In this document: positions 51,482 to 58,176 of the stretch, one piece after another
How the letters are laid out: each line of letters opens with the position of its first letter
How positions within the stretch are numbered: position 1 is the stretch's first letter
Source: an uncultured Sutterella sp.
GTDB lineage: Bacteria; Pseudomonadota; Gammaproteobacteria; Burkholderiales; Burkholderiaceae_F
Reading direction: 5' to 3'
Length of the DNA stretch: 64,000 nt
Assembly: GCA_900544255.1 (NCBI GenBank)
Contig: UQUM01000001.1
Coordinates: 1-64,000, forward strand
Made by a program: the position numbers and the translations under genes
The notes under the pieces: generated by a model
Told to the model about the DNA's origin: nothing
What the model saw: the letters and a program-made list of their open reading frames with translations, nothing else
Databases searched by the model: none

Positions 51482-52417
51482 GTGAGTTTCACAAATCATC
51501 AGTTGGTGATCGCAGTGTCCTCCCGCGCTTTGTTTGATCTCGAGCACGAGAACCGCATTTTCGAAACCGACGGTATCGCCGCTTACCGAACGTATCAGGA
51601 AGCGCACCGCGAAGAGCCGCTCGCGCCCGGCGTCGCCTTTCCTTTCATCCGCAGACTACTCAAAATCAACGAGCGGTTTCACGACGCCGAACCGTTCCGC
51701 GTCGTGGTTTTGAGCCGTAATTCCCCGGAAACCGGCGAACGCTTTTTTGCTTCCTGCCGCTACCACAACCTTTCCATCCGTGCCGGCGCCTTCACGTCCG
51801 GCCGATCCGTGCTGCCGTACCTCAAATCTTTCGACGTGTCGCTCTTTTTAAGCGCCGACGCCGAGGATGTTCAAACGGCGGTTGGCGCGGGCGAACCCGC
51901 CGGTCTGATTCTCCCCGGCAGTTCCGCTGAAACCGACGACGAAAACGACGACGAACTTCGCATCGCTTTCGATTTTGACGGCGTCATCATTGACGATGAA
52001 GCTGAACGCGAATATCGAAAAGACGGCCTCGCCGGTTTCCAAGAGCTCGAGGTCGCCAAGTCCGACACGCCACACGCGCCGGGCCCTTTGTCCGAATTCT
52101 TTCGAAAATTGGCCCGATTCCAAGACGTCGAAACCCGCCGGGGGCAAACCGATGCCGCTTACCGGCCGGCTCTGAGAGTCGCCATCGTCACAAGCCGCGG
52201 AGCTCCGAGCGAAACCCGGCTCATCACCACATTAAAGGCGCAGGGCATCACAGCGGCCGAACTTTTCCTCTTGGACGGCCTGTCCAAAGATCGGGTTCTC
52301 AATGTTCTTAAGCCGCATATTTTCTTCGACGACCAGCTCGTACATCTAAAACGCACGGTAACGACAATTCCGAGCGTCCTGGTACCTTTCGGCGTTAGCA
52401 ACCGCCAACCGCGCTGA
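51482..52417 (+). CDS. 5'-nucleotidase-like protein (PF06189 type)
   Basis: A 311-residue protein resembling the bacterial relatives of cytosolic 5'-nucleotidase I. It opens VSFTNHQLVIAVSSRALFDLEHENRIF and later has the HAD-like acidic motif IAFDFDGVIIDDEAE (about residue 165) and FFDDQLVHL. Expected reaction is dephosphorylation of nucleoside monophosphates. Start is GTG at 51482, with GGGAGG 5 bases upstream; the longer ATG frame lacks this. It directly follows gyrB (46 bases). The residues vary from the family motif as I recall it, so activity is not certain. Confidence 0.75.
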   Translation: MSFTNHQLVIAVSSRALFDLEHENRIFETDGIAAYRTYQEAHREEPLAPGVAFPFIRRLLKINERFHDAEPFRVVVLSRNSPETGERFFASCRYHNLSIRAGAFTSGRSVLPYLKSFDVSLFLSADAEDVQTAVGAGEPAGLILPGSSAETDDENDDELRIAFDFDGVIIDDEAEREYRKDGLAGFQELEVAKSDTPHAPGPLSEFFRKLARFQDVETRRGQTDAAYRPALRVAIVTSRGAPSETRLITTLKAQGITAAELFLLDGLSKDRVLNVLKPHIFFDDQLVHLKRTVTTIPSVLVPFGVSNRQPR

Positions 52418-52515
52418 GAACGCATTTTCGGGGCCTTTACGGGGTATCTCTGAAATCATCGGGGTAAACGATCTCAGGTTATCCACAATCTTTATGTGGA
52501 TAACCGCTGCCCCGT
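52418..52515. promoter_or_regulatory. Pair of inverted perfect DnaA boxes
   Basis: TTATCCACA at 52479-52487 and TGTGGATAA at 52495-52503 are perfect DnaA boxes in inverted orientation, extended to 11-bp arms (GGTTATCCACA / TGTGGATAACC) with a 7-base spacer. They lie between two convergent genes, so they are not promoter elements for either. No terminator U-tract is present. Confidence 0.65.
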
Positions 52516-52998
52516 CTACATTTTCACGTCAAGCGAATCGTCGGCCAATGTCCGCCGTACCGTCATACCGAGCGCCCGCAGTGAAATGCTGACTTCCATT
52601 GAAAAAAGAACGGTGGAAATTACGATGAATCCGACGGCCGTGAACAAAAAGAGGTCTTCCCCAAGCCTCAGATTGAGGCCGAACACCGTCGCAATGACAC
52701 TCGTCAGCACCAGAAGCCCAGAAAAAGCGGCCGACATCACGACAAACAAAATGGCGCGTTTCAGCAATTTAGAACGGTGAAAGATCAGAAGAATTTCTTC
52801 ATCTATCAATTTCAGATCGTCTTTCGCAAGTTGTCCGGCGGCCAGCAGTTGCAGCCGCGTTTTCAAAAGTTCACGAATACGGTTGGTGGTGTGCGCATAC
52901 CGCGCCGACATGGTGAGCATCAAGAGGCCGACACCGGAAATTAACGTCACCGGCGTCAGTGCGGAACTCAAAACAGAAACGAAGTCAAGATTGTTCAT
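52516..52998 (-). CDS. DUF2721 family membrane protein
   Basis: A 160-residue membrane protein with three hydrophobic spans (ALTPVTLISGVGLLMLTMSA, LKRAILFVVMSAAFSGLLVLTSVIA, LFLFTAVGFIVISTVLFSMEVS) and a charged helical loop RIRELLKTRLQLLAAGQLAKDDL. The family is uncharacterised. AGGA precedes the ATG by 9 bases. It is embedded between DnaA-box clusters and is the last gene before the putative origin core. Confidence 0.75.
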   Translation of the reverse strand: MNNLDFVSVLSSALTPVTLISGVGLLMLTMSARYAHTTNRIRELLKTRLQLLAAGQLAKDDLKLIDEEILLIFHRSKLLKRAILFVVMSAAFSGLLVLTSVIATVFGLNLRLGEDLFLFTAVGFIVISTVLFSMEVSISLRALGMTVRRTLADDSLDVKM

Positions 52999-53039
52999 AA
53001 TTTATAGTCCTATGTTTATTTGTAATTTTTATTATAAAA

Positions 53040-53109
53040 AATAGAAATTACCCATAAGCTGAGAGGAGGGATTTTAGTCACCTGCCGGAAATCTCCCCCC
53101 TCTTTTTTT
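53040..53109 (+). ncRNA. Candidate short transcript ending in a strong terminator
   Basis: On the plus strand a GAGAGGAGGG(ATTT)/(AAAT)CTCCCCCCTC hairpin (53061-53103, some mismatches) is followed by TTTTTTTG, a typical intrinsic terminator with no plus-strand gene to terminate. TATTAT/TATAAA at 53030-53038 could be its -10; no -35 is evident. The RNA would be about 65-70 bases. Alternatively it stops read-through from gyrB into the origin. Confidence 0.3.
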
Positions 53110-53280
53110 GTTGTTTTTGCTCTAAGACGAAATAGAGGGAACGCTTTTACTTATCCACTAATTCGTCGGGATAAGTTGTTGTACGAAGTTTTTTCCCTTC
53201 TTTTCGGTTACCGCATTGGTTCCGTTATCCTCAGGTCAACGGTGGATTTTCAGAGTGAAAAGTTATGTTGGGGTTTTTAA

Positions 53281-53345
53281 AAAATTAAATTTTTTACATA
53301 ACAGTAATAAACAATAAGTGTGGAAAAAACTGTTGATAATTTAAT
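53281..53345. repeat. AT-rich repeat module A in the origin
   Basis: The unit reads TTTTTACATAACAGTAATAA then ACAATAAGTGTGG and a box-like TGTTGATAA. A diverged copy lies at about 53711-53775. Confidence 0.5.
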
Positions 53346-53710
53346 AAACACCTTTTATATCAAACGACTATGATGTGGAAAACTTCGAGGAAATACCGAA
53401 GAATCGGCTGTGAGCAACCTGTGGATACCTGTGTGAAAAACTTTGGCCGATTCCAATCGTAAAAATTTATCCTCAGCCGCCGGAAAGTTTTGCGGCGGTT
53501 TTACGCTGAGTTATCCACAATGGGGCGGAGGATGCCCCTGCATCTTCATTTTGGGCAGCGGTTTTATTGCGGAGGGGGTGGAAATAGCCGGCGGCAAGGA
53601 GAGGATTCAAAAAAATAGATGCAGAAATAGGTGGATAAGTGTTGTTTTATTGACTAAATTTTCTGTTATTCACAATTAACTTGTGGATTTCATGAGTTAT
53701 TCTTACGATT

Positions 53711-53775
53711 GTTCAAAAAAATTTTAAATTTTTAATAACAGAAATAACAATAACAGCGGATAACTCTGTGGAAAA
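53711..53775. repeat. AT-rich repeat module B in the origin
   Basis: The unit reads TTTTTAATAACAGAAATAAC then AATAACAGCGGATAACTCTG, similar in order and sequence to module A at 53281-53345: an A/T tract, TAACAG(T/A)AATAA, ACAATAA and then a DnaA-box-like word with TGTGGAAAA. Confidence 0.5.
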
Positions 53776-54049
53776 TTTTGAGAAACACTGTAAAATCAAT
53801 TGGCTAAGCTGTGTAGAATTGGTTGGATATCTTTCGGGACAGCCTGTGCAGTGCTTGTGGATGACTGTGTGGAAAAGACAGGGCGATTGTCGGTGAAAAA
53901 AATTGTTCCGAAGTTTGTCGGAGTTTTAAGTCGGTTTATCCACAGACTTCTTCACACGGCAGGGGGAGCCTTTCGCGTTTTTATGAGTTGCAGAACTACG
54001 CAAAACGCATTAAATTTTCCGAGTTTTTCGAGTTTCGTTGGAAGTAGGC

Positions 54050-54823
54050 ATGGTTAGCCTCGAAGTCATGCCGTGGTTTTCGCCGGCGGTGTCGCCGGAG
54101 ATTTCGCGGGTTATGCACAATCTGGGATACCGTACGGAGTTTTGGCCAGGGGACGAAATCGGCCGCCGCTTTTTCCACCGTGTGGTGTTTATGGCGTCGG
54201 GGTTTGCTGCGGGTGCGGTAATCGCTCCGGGGCAGCATGCGCCCCTTTTGATGACGCTGGCCGGGGCAGGGAGTTTTGCCGTGACGGGGTCGGCGCTTTC
54301 CATTGACGACAATCAGCCGCGGCGCTGTTGGGCCCTGACCCGCTGTACGACGCTTTCGGTCAGCCCGGAAATCCTTCTGCGGTTGTCCGAGGTGGAGAGT
54401 GCTTGGAATAAAGAACTGACGTCTTATTATGTGCGGCGTTGCGTGAGTGAACGGTTCGGACAAATGGTGTGCCACGTGGCCAAACCAGATCGGCGGTTGG
54501 GGGTGCTGATGGCGACGAGCCTGGACGCCGTGGCGCAGCCTGTGCACGCGAAGTCGCGGGAAACGGCCGACGGTTGGGTGCGTTTGCCGCACCTGCCGTC
54601 ACGAAAACTGATCGCTTCCGTGATTTCCTGTTCGTCCACGACATTGGATCAGGTGATTCGGGATTGGTCGGATCAGGGTATTCTTCGGCATGCCGAAGGG
54701 GCACTGTGGATGAAAAAGACCGCCGTGACCGAACACCGGCAGTGGCTGACGCCTTTTCTGCAGATGCAGAAAGACATTGAAAATGCCGTCAACGTGCGGC
54801 AGAACTTTCATTTTCCGGAGTAA
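54050..54823 (+). CDS. Crp/Fnr-family-like transcription regulator next to oriC
   Basis: A 257-residue protein with a cyclic-nucleotide-binding-like beta-barrel (about 20-125: HNLGYRTEFWPGDEIGRRFF, VIAPGQHAPLLMTLAGAG), a long dimerisation helix (VSPEILLRLSEVESAW onward) and a winged helix at about 190-235 (RLPHLPSRKLIASVISCSST, TLDQVIRDWSDQGILRH). The cAMP-contact Glu and Ser of CRP are not conserved at the matching place (SIDDNQPRRCWAL), so it probably does not bind cAMP. ATG at 54050 with GGAAG 6 bases upstream. It overlaps no gene and is followed 7 bases later by the BON lipoprotein. Confidence 0.7.
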   Translation: MVSLEVMPWFSPAVSPEISRVMHNLGYRTEFWPGDEIGRRFFHRVVFMASGFAAGAVIAPGQHAPLLMTLAGAGSFAVTGSALSIDDNQPRRCWALTRCTTLSVSPEILLRLSEVESAWNKELTSYYVRRCVSERFGQMVCHVAKPDRRLGVLMATSLDAVAQPVHAKSRETADGWVRLPHLPSRKLIASVISCSSTTLDQVIRDWSDQGILRHAEGALWMKKTAVTEHRQWLTPFLQMQKDIENAVNVRQNFHFPE

Positions 54824-54830
54824 AGACGCG

Positions 54831-55511
54831 ATGCGCACTTCTTTCAAACTTTCGCTTTTGGCAGCGGCCGCGGCGTCGGTACTGACGACGACGGGATGCG
54901 CGCCGCTTATTTTCGGCGGTGCCGTTGTTGCCGGCGGTACGACGGTCTCTTCAGCCACCGACCGGCGTTCGACCGGGGCTCAGGTGAACGACGGCATTCT
55001 GGAAACCCGGGTTCGCGGGGAAATTCTCCGGGTCTTGGGGAGCGACGCCAAGACGCACTACAGCGTGACGGCCTACAACGGCAGTGTGCTCCTTGCCGGG
55101 GAAATTGCGACGGCCGCAATGAAGGCACTGGCCGTCAATACGGCCCGTGCGAGCCTGGACGTGAAGCGGGTTCTGGACGAAGTCGCGGTGATGGAACCTG
55201 TGAGCGTCGGTCAGCGCATGAGTGACTCGACGTTGGCGACCAAGGTTCGAAGCAACATCATCGCCAATCAGAACGTGTCCATCAATCAACTCAAGATTAC
55301 GGTGGAGCGCGGCATCGTCTATGTCATGGGGCTTTTGACGCCCGAAGAAAACCGGACGGTGTGTGAAATTGCGGCCAAGACGAGCGGCGTCGTAAAAGTC
55401 GTGTCGCATGCCGAACTCTTAAACGCCGAACGTATTGAGAAGATGCGTCAGGAAGAAGCTGCCCGTAAGGCAAGGCTGGCGGAACAAAAGAGTGACGATA
55501 TGACGCCGTAG
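54831..55511 (+). CDS. dolP: BON-domain outer-membrane lipoprotein (DolP/YraP-like)
   Basis: A 226-residue lipoprotein: signal with lipobox LTTTGCAPL, glycine-rich stretch (FGGAVVAGGTTV), then two BON domains, at about 50-115 (LETRVRGEILRVLG, SVTAYNGSVLLAGEI) and about 125-195 (LATKVRSNIIANQ, ITVERGIVYVMGLL). A charged C-terminal tail follows. DolP-type proteins support outer-membrane integrity and bind anionic lipid. I start at 54831, 7 bases after the Crp-like stop, so the two are likely co-transcribed. Confidence 0.87.
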   Translation: MRTSFKLSLLAAAAASVLTTTGCAPLIFGGAVVAGGTTVSSATDRRSTGAQVNDGILETRVRGEILRVLGSDAKTHYSVTAYNGSVLLAGEIATAAMKALAVNTARASLDVKRVLDEVAVMEPVSVGQRMSDSTLATKVRSNIIANQNVSINQLKITVERGIVYVMGLLTPEENRTVCEIAAKTSGVVKVVSHAELLNAERIEKMRQEEAARKARLAEQKSDDMTP

Positions 55512-55530
55512 GCGACGGAACGATTTCGGA

Positions 55531-55574
55531 CGACAAAAAAAGGGAGCCCTGAACGAGGTTCCCTTTTTTGTCGC
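55531..55574. terminator. Bidirectional terminator between dolP and menA
   Basis: CGACAAAAAAAGGGA pairs with TCCCTTTTTTGTCG around a 14-base loop, giving A/U tracts on both sides for the convergent genes. Confidence 0.85.
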
Positions 55575-55585
55575 CTGCAGAGGTG

Positions 55586-56500
55586 TTAAACGCGGGGGAG
55601 CACGAAGGCCGCGATGGCTCCGGCGGTCAGAAGTAGCGAAAAGAGCAGTTCCAGCCGGATGACGGCAAACATCACGCCGTTTAATTCCAAACCCTTTTTA
55701 AGGCTCAGGTCGCGTACGGATCGCCAAGCCAAGGGGATGGTACTCCAGCTTATGAAAACGGGCCACAGCGACGGATTTAAGAGCACCAAAAGTGCCGTGA
55801 GTGCGTAGGGTATCAGAACGGAAAAACCGAACGCCTGAAGCATCCCCTTTTGTCCCAAAAGAACGGCCAACGTGCGGCGGCCGACGGACGCGTCGTGTTC
55901 TTCATCACGGTAATTGTTGACGGCGAGAACTGCGGCGGCAATGAAACCGACGGCTGCTGCTGCCGTCACGGCTTCCGCGGAGACGTTCCCCGTCTGTAGA
56001 TAGTAGGTGCCGCAGACCGCGACGAGACCGAAAAATAGCAAGACCGTGATTTCGCCGAAGGGCGTGTAGGCAATGGGTTTGGGGCCGCCCATGTAGCAGT
56101 AGGCGGCGATAATGGACGCCGCGAAGATGATGAGCATCACCCAGCCGCCGGACAAAATGAGGTAGAACGTGTCTGCCAGAGCGAGAACGGCGAGGCATTT
56201 GATCGCTCGTTCGACGGCGGCGACGGTGAGCCACCCGTTGGCCGTGGCGCGAGGCAGACCTTTGCGCTTGGTGTTTTCGGCTTTGCGCTTTGTGTAGCCC
56301 GCATCGTTTTCCATGTTGCTTACGATCTGCATCAGTACCGACAGTAAAAGCGTGGCGGCGGCCACGGGAAGGTTGAGCGTTCCTGTGACGGCAAGCGCCA
56401 ACGCAAGTCCTGTGAGCACTGGGGCGAGAGCAATGAGCCATGTTTTTGGACGGGCGCAGGCCGCCCAAGCCGCAAGGCTGTTTTTTTGAATGTCCGCCAT
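55586..56500 (-). CDS. menA: 1,4-dihydroxy-2-naphthoate polyprenyltransferase (MenA-like UbiA family)
   Basis: A 304-residue membrane prenyltransferase with about nine helices. It begins LAAWAACARPKTWLIALAPV, as MenA does. The second Asp motif NNYRDEEHDASVGRRTLAVLLG matches MenA well. The first motif reads NDAGYTKRKAEN where E. coli MenA has NDYGDAVKGSD, so the second and third acidic residues are Tyr and Glu; this may be a lineage variant. It attaches the isoprenoid tail to the naphthoquinone ring; UbiE at 21447 would do the next step. Two bases after ybeD. Confidence 0.85.
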   Translation of the reverse strand: MADIQKNSLAAWAACARPKTWLIALAPVLTGLALALAVTGTLNLPVAAATLLLSVLMQIVSNMENDAGYTKRKAENTKRKGLPRATANGWLTVAAVERAIKCLAVLALADTFYLILSGGWVMLIIFAASIIAAYCYMGGPKPIAYTPFGEITVLLFFGLVAVCGTYYLQTGNVSAEAVTAAAAVGFIAAAVLAVNNYRDEEHDASVGRRTLAVLLGQKGMLQAFGFSVLIPYALTALLVLLNPSLWPVFISWSTIPLAWRSVRDLSLKKGLELNGVMFAVIRLELLFSLLLTAGAIAAFVLPRV

Positions 56501-56502
56501 GA

Positions 56503-56796
56503 TCAGAGCACGACTTTAACCATAGGATGACTCGTGAGGAGCCGATAGACAGTATCGAGCTGATCTCGGTTTTCGACGTGCACGACGAGGGTGAGCGACG
56601 TGTATTTGCCGGTTTTTGATTTTTCCGTTTTGATCGTTGCCGGATCAAAGGACGGAAGAATTTCCCGGACGGCGGCGCCTACGACCGCGGCGTAGTCCGG
56701 AGTCGTCAGCCCCATCGCCTTAATGGGAAAATCGGTGGGATAGGTAATGAGGGATTCTTCCACGGCAACCGTGCCGTCGGTTTTATTTTCAGTCAT
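56503..56796 (-). CDS. ybeD: DUF493 family protein YbeD
   Basis: A 97-residue small alpha/beta protein (TYPTDFPIKAMGLTTPDYAA, TKTGKYTSLTLVVHVENRDQ-type core, YRLLTSHPMVKVVL end) of the ACT-like DUF493 family. I start at 56796 (MTENKTDG); the longer frame extends into the DacA-like gene's neighbourhood without support. The order dacA-ybeD is widespread in proteobacteria, with lipB usually next; here menA takes that place. Function unknown. Confidence 0.87.
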   Translation of the reverse strand: MTENKTDGTVAVEESLITYPTDFPIKAMGLTTPDYAAVVGAAVREILPSFDPATIKTEKSKTGKYTSLTLVVHVENRDQLDTVYRLLTSHPMVKVVL

Positions 56797-56809
56797 AGTG
56801 AGTGAATCC

Positions 56810-57988
56810 TTAAGGATGAACGGGTTCCGCGCTGATTTTGAGGCGGACGGAATCAATGAATCGGCTCAGGGAACTGCCTTCTCCGATGTCGTAACGGGCA
56901 ACGAGCGGAAAACTTGCAAGACGCCGCCCTTCAAAATCTACGTGCAACGTGGCGACGACCGTGTTTTTTTTCAAGGGAGCCCAGAAGGGCTGCAGGTGCT
57001 CAATCGTCGTGGACAGTCCGCCGGTTCCCCGGCTTTCGAGGTCTTTTTTGCTGATGCTCACCCAGACGTCATCAGTGGCCTGCACTTCAATGCGGTCGCG
57101 GTTGCCGCCCAACACTTCCAATTTGGCGATGGGGTCGTTCGCTTTAAAAAGCCGGATGGTTTCAAAGTCGGTTCGCCCCTTCACAAAGAGAGACAGAACG
57201 GCGTTGGCGGCGGCATCCGACGAGCGGCTTTTTTTGTCGTCGAGGTAAACCACGACGAGGTGTCGGTCGTTTTCAGAATCACTTTTATGGTAAACGGACG
57301 AGGCGATAAAGGAGGTCTGATTTTTGGAACTCATGACGCCGTCTGTTTCACTGCTGCGCCAAAGCAGAATGTTGCGGCTTCGTTGGGTGTTGCCGAGGTA
57401 AGTAAAAGTCTTTTCAGAAAACCAGCGGTAGACCTCGGGGTAGTCGTGACGGAGGGCCAGGGTGAGCCGCGCCAGGTCCCGGGCGGATGAACGGTTGGCA
57501 GCGGCTGCCGTCGGTGAGACGAACAGGCTCTGCGTGAGCTGAAGTTCATGGGCGAAACGATTCATGTCGGCGACAAAGTCGGATCGTGAAGCGGCAAGGG
57601 CATCTGCAAGCGCAAGGCAGGCATCGTCGGCGCCCGTGACGGCGACGGCCCGTAGCAAAATGCCGAGTTCAACCGATTGTCCGGCGGAAAGATAAATCCG
57701 CTGTTGACCGCGTATCGACGCGGCGGCAGAGGAAATCGGAATTTTTTTAAGCAGTCGGTCGTTTTCACCGTCCGTGAGCCGTAGCGCGGTGTAAATCGTC
57801 ATGAGTTTGGCGAAATCACCGGGGTCGACCACTTCATCGTCATTTTTCGCGGCAAGGATCATGCCGCTCGTGCTGTCGAGCAGCGTCCAGGAGGTCGCTG
57901 CCGCGGAGAAAGAGGCAAAGGCTAAAAAGCCGCTTAGAACCCACCTGACCAAGAGGCGGCCGTGACACAGAAAACCGAGGACGGACAT
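56810..57988 (-). CDS. DacA/PBP5-like protein with all catalytic motifs lost (probable pseudoenzyme)
   Basis: A 392-residue secreted protein (signal around residues 12-31, ending FSAAAT) that aligns end to end with E. coli DacA as I recall it, including the C-terminal beta domain (VWVSISKKDLE, APLKKNTVVATLHVDFEGR) and an amphipathic tail (LSRFIDSVRLKI). The three active-site motifs are changed: SxxK is DPGDFAK (Ser to Asp, codon GAT), SGN is TGAD in AVTGADDACLALAD, and KTG is MSSKN in TDGVMSSKNQTSFIAS. DD-carboxypeptidase activity is therefore unlikely. The ORF is intact and keeps the usual position ahead of ybeD (13-base gap), so it is probably expressed. A peptidoglycan-binding or scaffolding role is inference. 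Confidence 0.85.
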   Translation of the reverse strand: MSVLGFLCHGRLLVRWVLSGFLAFASFSAAATSWTLLDSTSGMILAAKNDDEVVDPGDFAKLMTIYTALRLTDGENDRLLKKIPISSAAASIRGQQRIYLSAGQSVELGILLRAVAVTGADDACLALADALAASRSDFVADMNRFAHELQLTQSLFVSPTAAAANRSSARDLARLTLALRHDYPEVYRWFSEKTFTYLGNTQRSRNILLWRSSETDGVMSSKNQTSFIASSVYHKSDSENDRHLVVVYLDDKKSRSSDAAANAVLSLFVKGRTDFETIRLFKANDPIAKLEVLGGNRDRIEVQATDDVWVSISKKDLESRGTGGLSTTIEHLQPFWAPLKKNTVVATLHVDFEGRRLASFPLVARYDIGEGSSLSRFIDSVRLKISAEPVHP

Positions 57989-58176
57989 GTGAAAAAAGAA
58001 TCGGAGCAGTACGTAAAATTTTCGGCACCGAGGCGCCGTGACGCGATTTCAGGCAAAATAAGACGTCTCTGCAGACGGAAAGCGGGTGCTTAAACCGGAC
58101 TGCAGATTTCTTTTGAGCCGACGCTGTGCCGCATTGTAAGGTTTTGCGGCGCAGCGCTGAAACAGGACACCTAAAC
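57989..58176. promoter_or_regulatory. Divergent promoter region, DacA-like gene and coaX
   Basis: A 188-base gap between divergent start codons. It must contain both promoters; I see no outstanding repeat or operator. Confidence 0.4.

Larger units (their letters stand above)
52999..54049. other. oriC: Probable chromosomal replication origin (oriC) core
   Basis: A gene-free, strongly AT-rich kilobase. Perfect DnaA boxes: 53511-53519 and 53936-53944. One-mismatch boxes: 53151-53159, 53331-53339, 53420-53428, 53630-53638, 53666-53674, 53856-53864. AT-rich unwinding candidates: about 53014-53050, 53276-53340 and 53705-53757. Together with the inverted pair at 52479-52503 and TTATGCACA at 54111 this is by far the densest DnaA-box cluster in the window. 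Strand composition also changes here: the plus strand is C-rich to the left and G-rich to the right, even within genes of the opposite strand. Confidence 0.75.

Noticed and set aside
54470..54485. parS-like TGTGCCACGTGGCCAA in the Crp-like gene
   Set aside because: At least three mismatches to parS, within coding sequence; likely chance.
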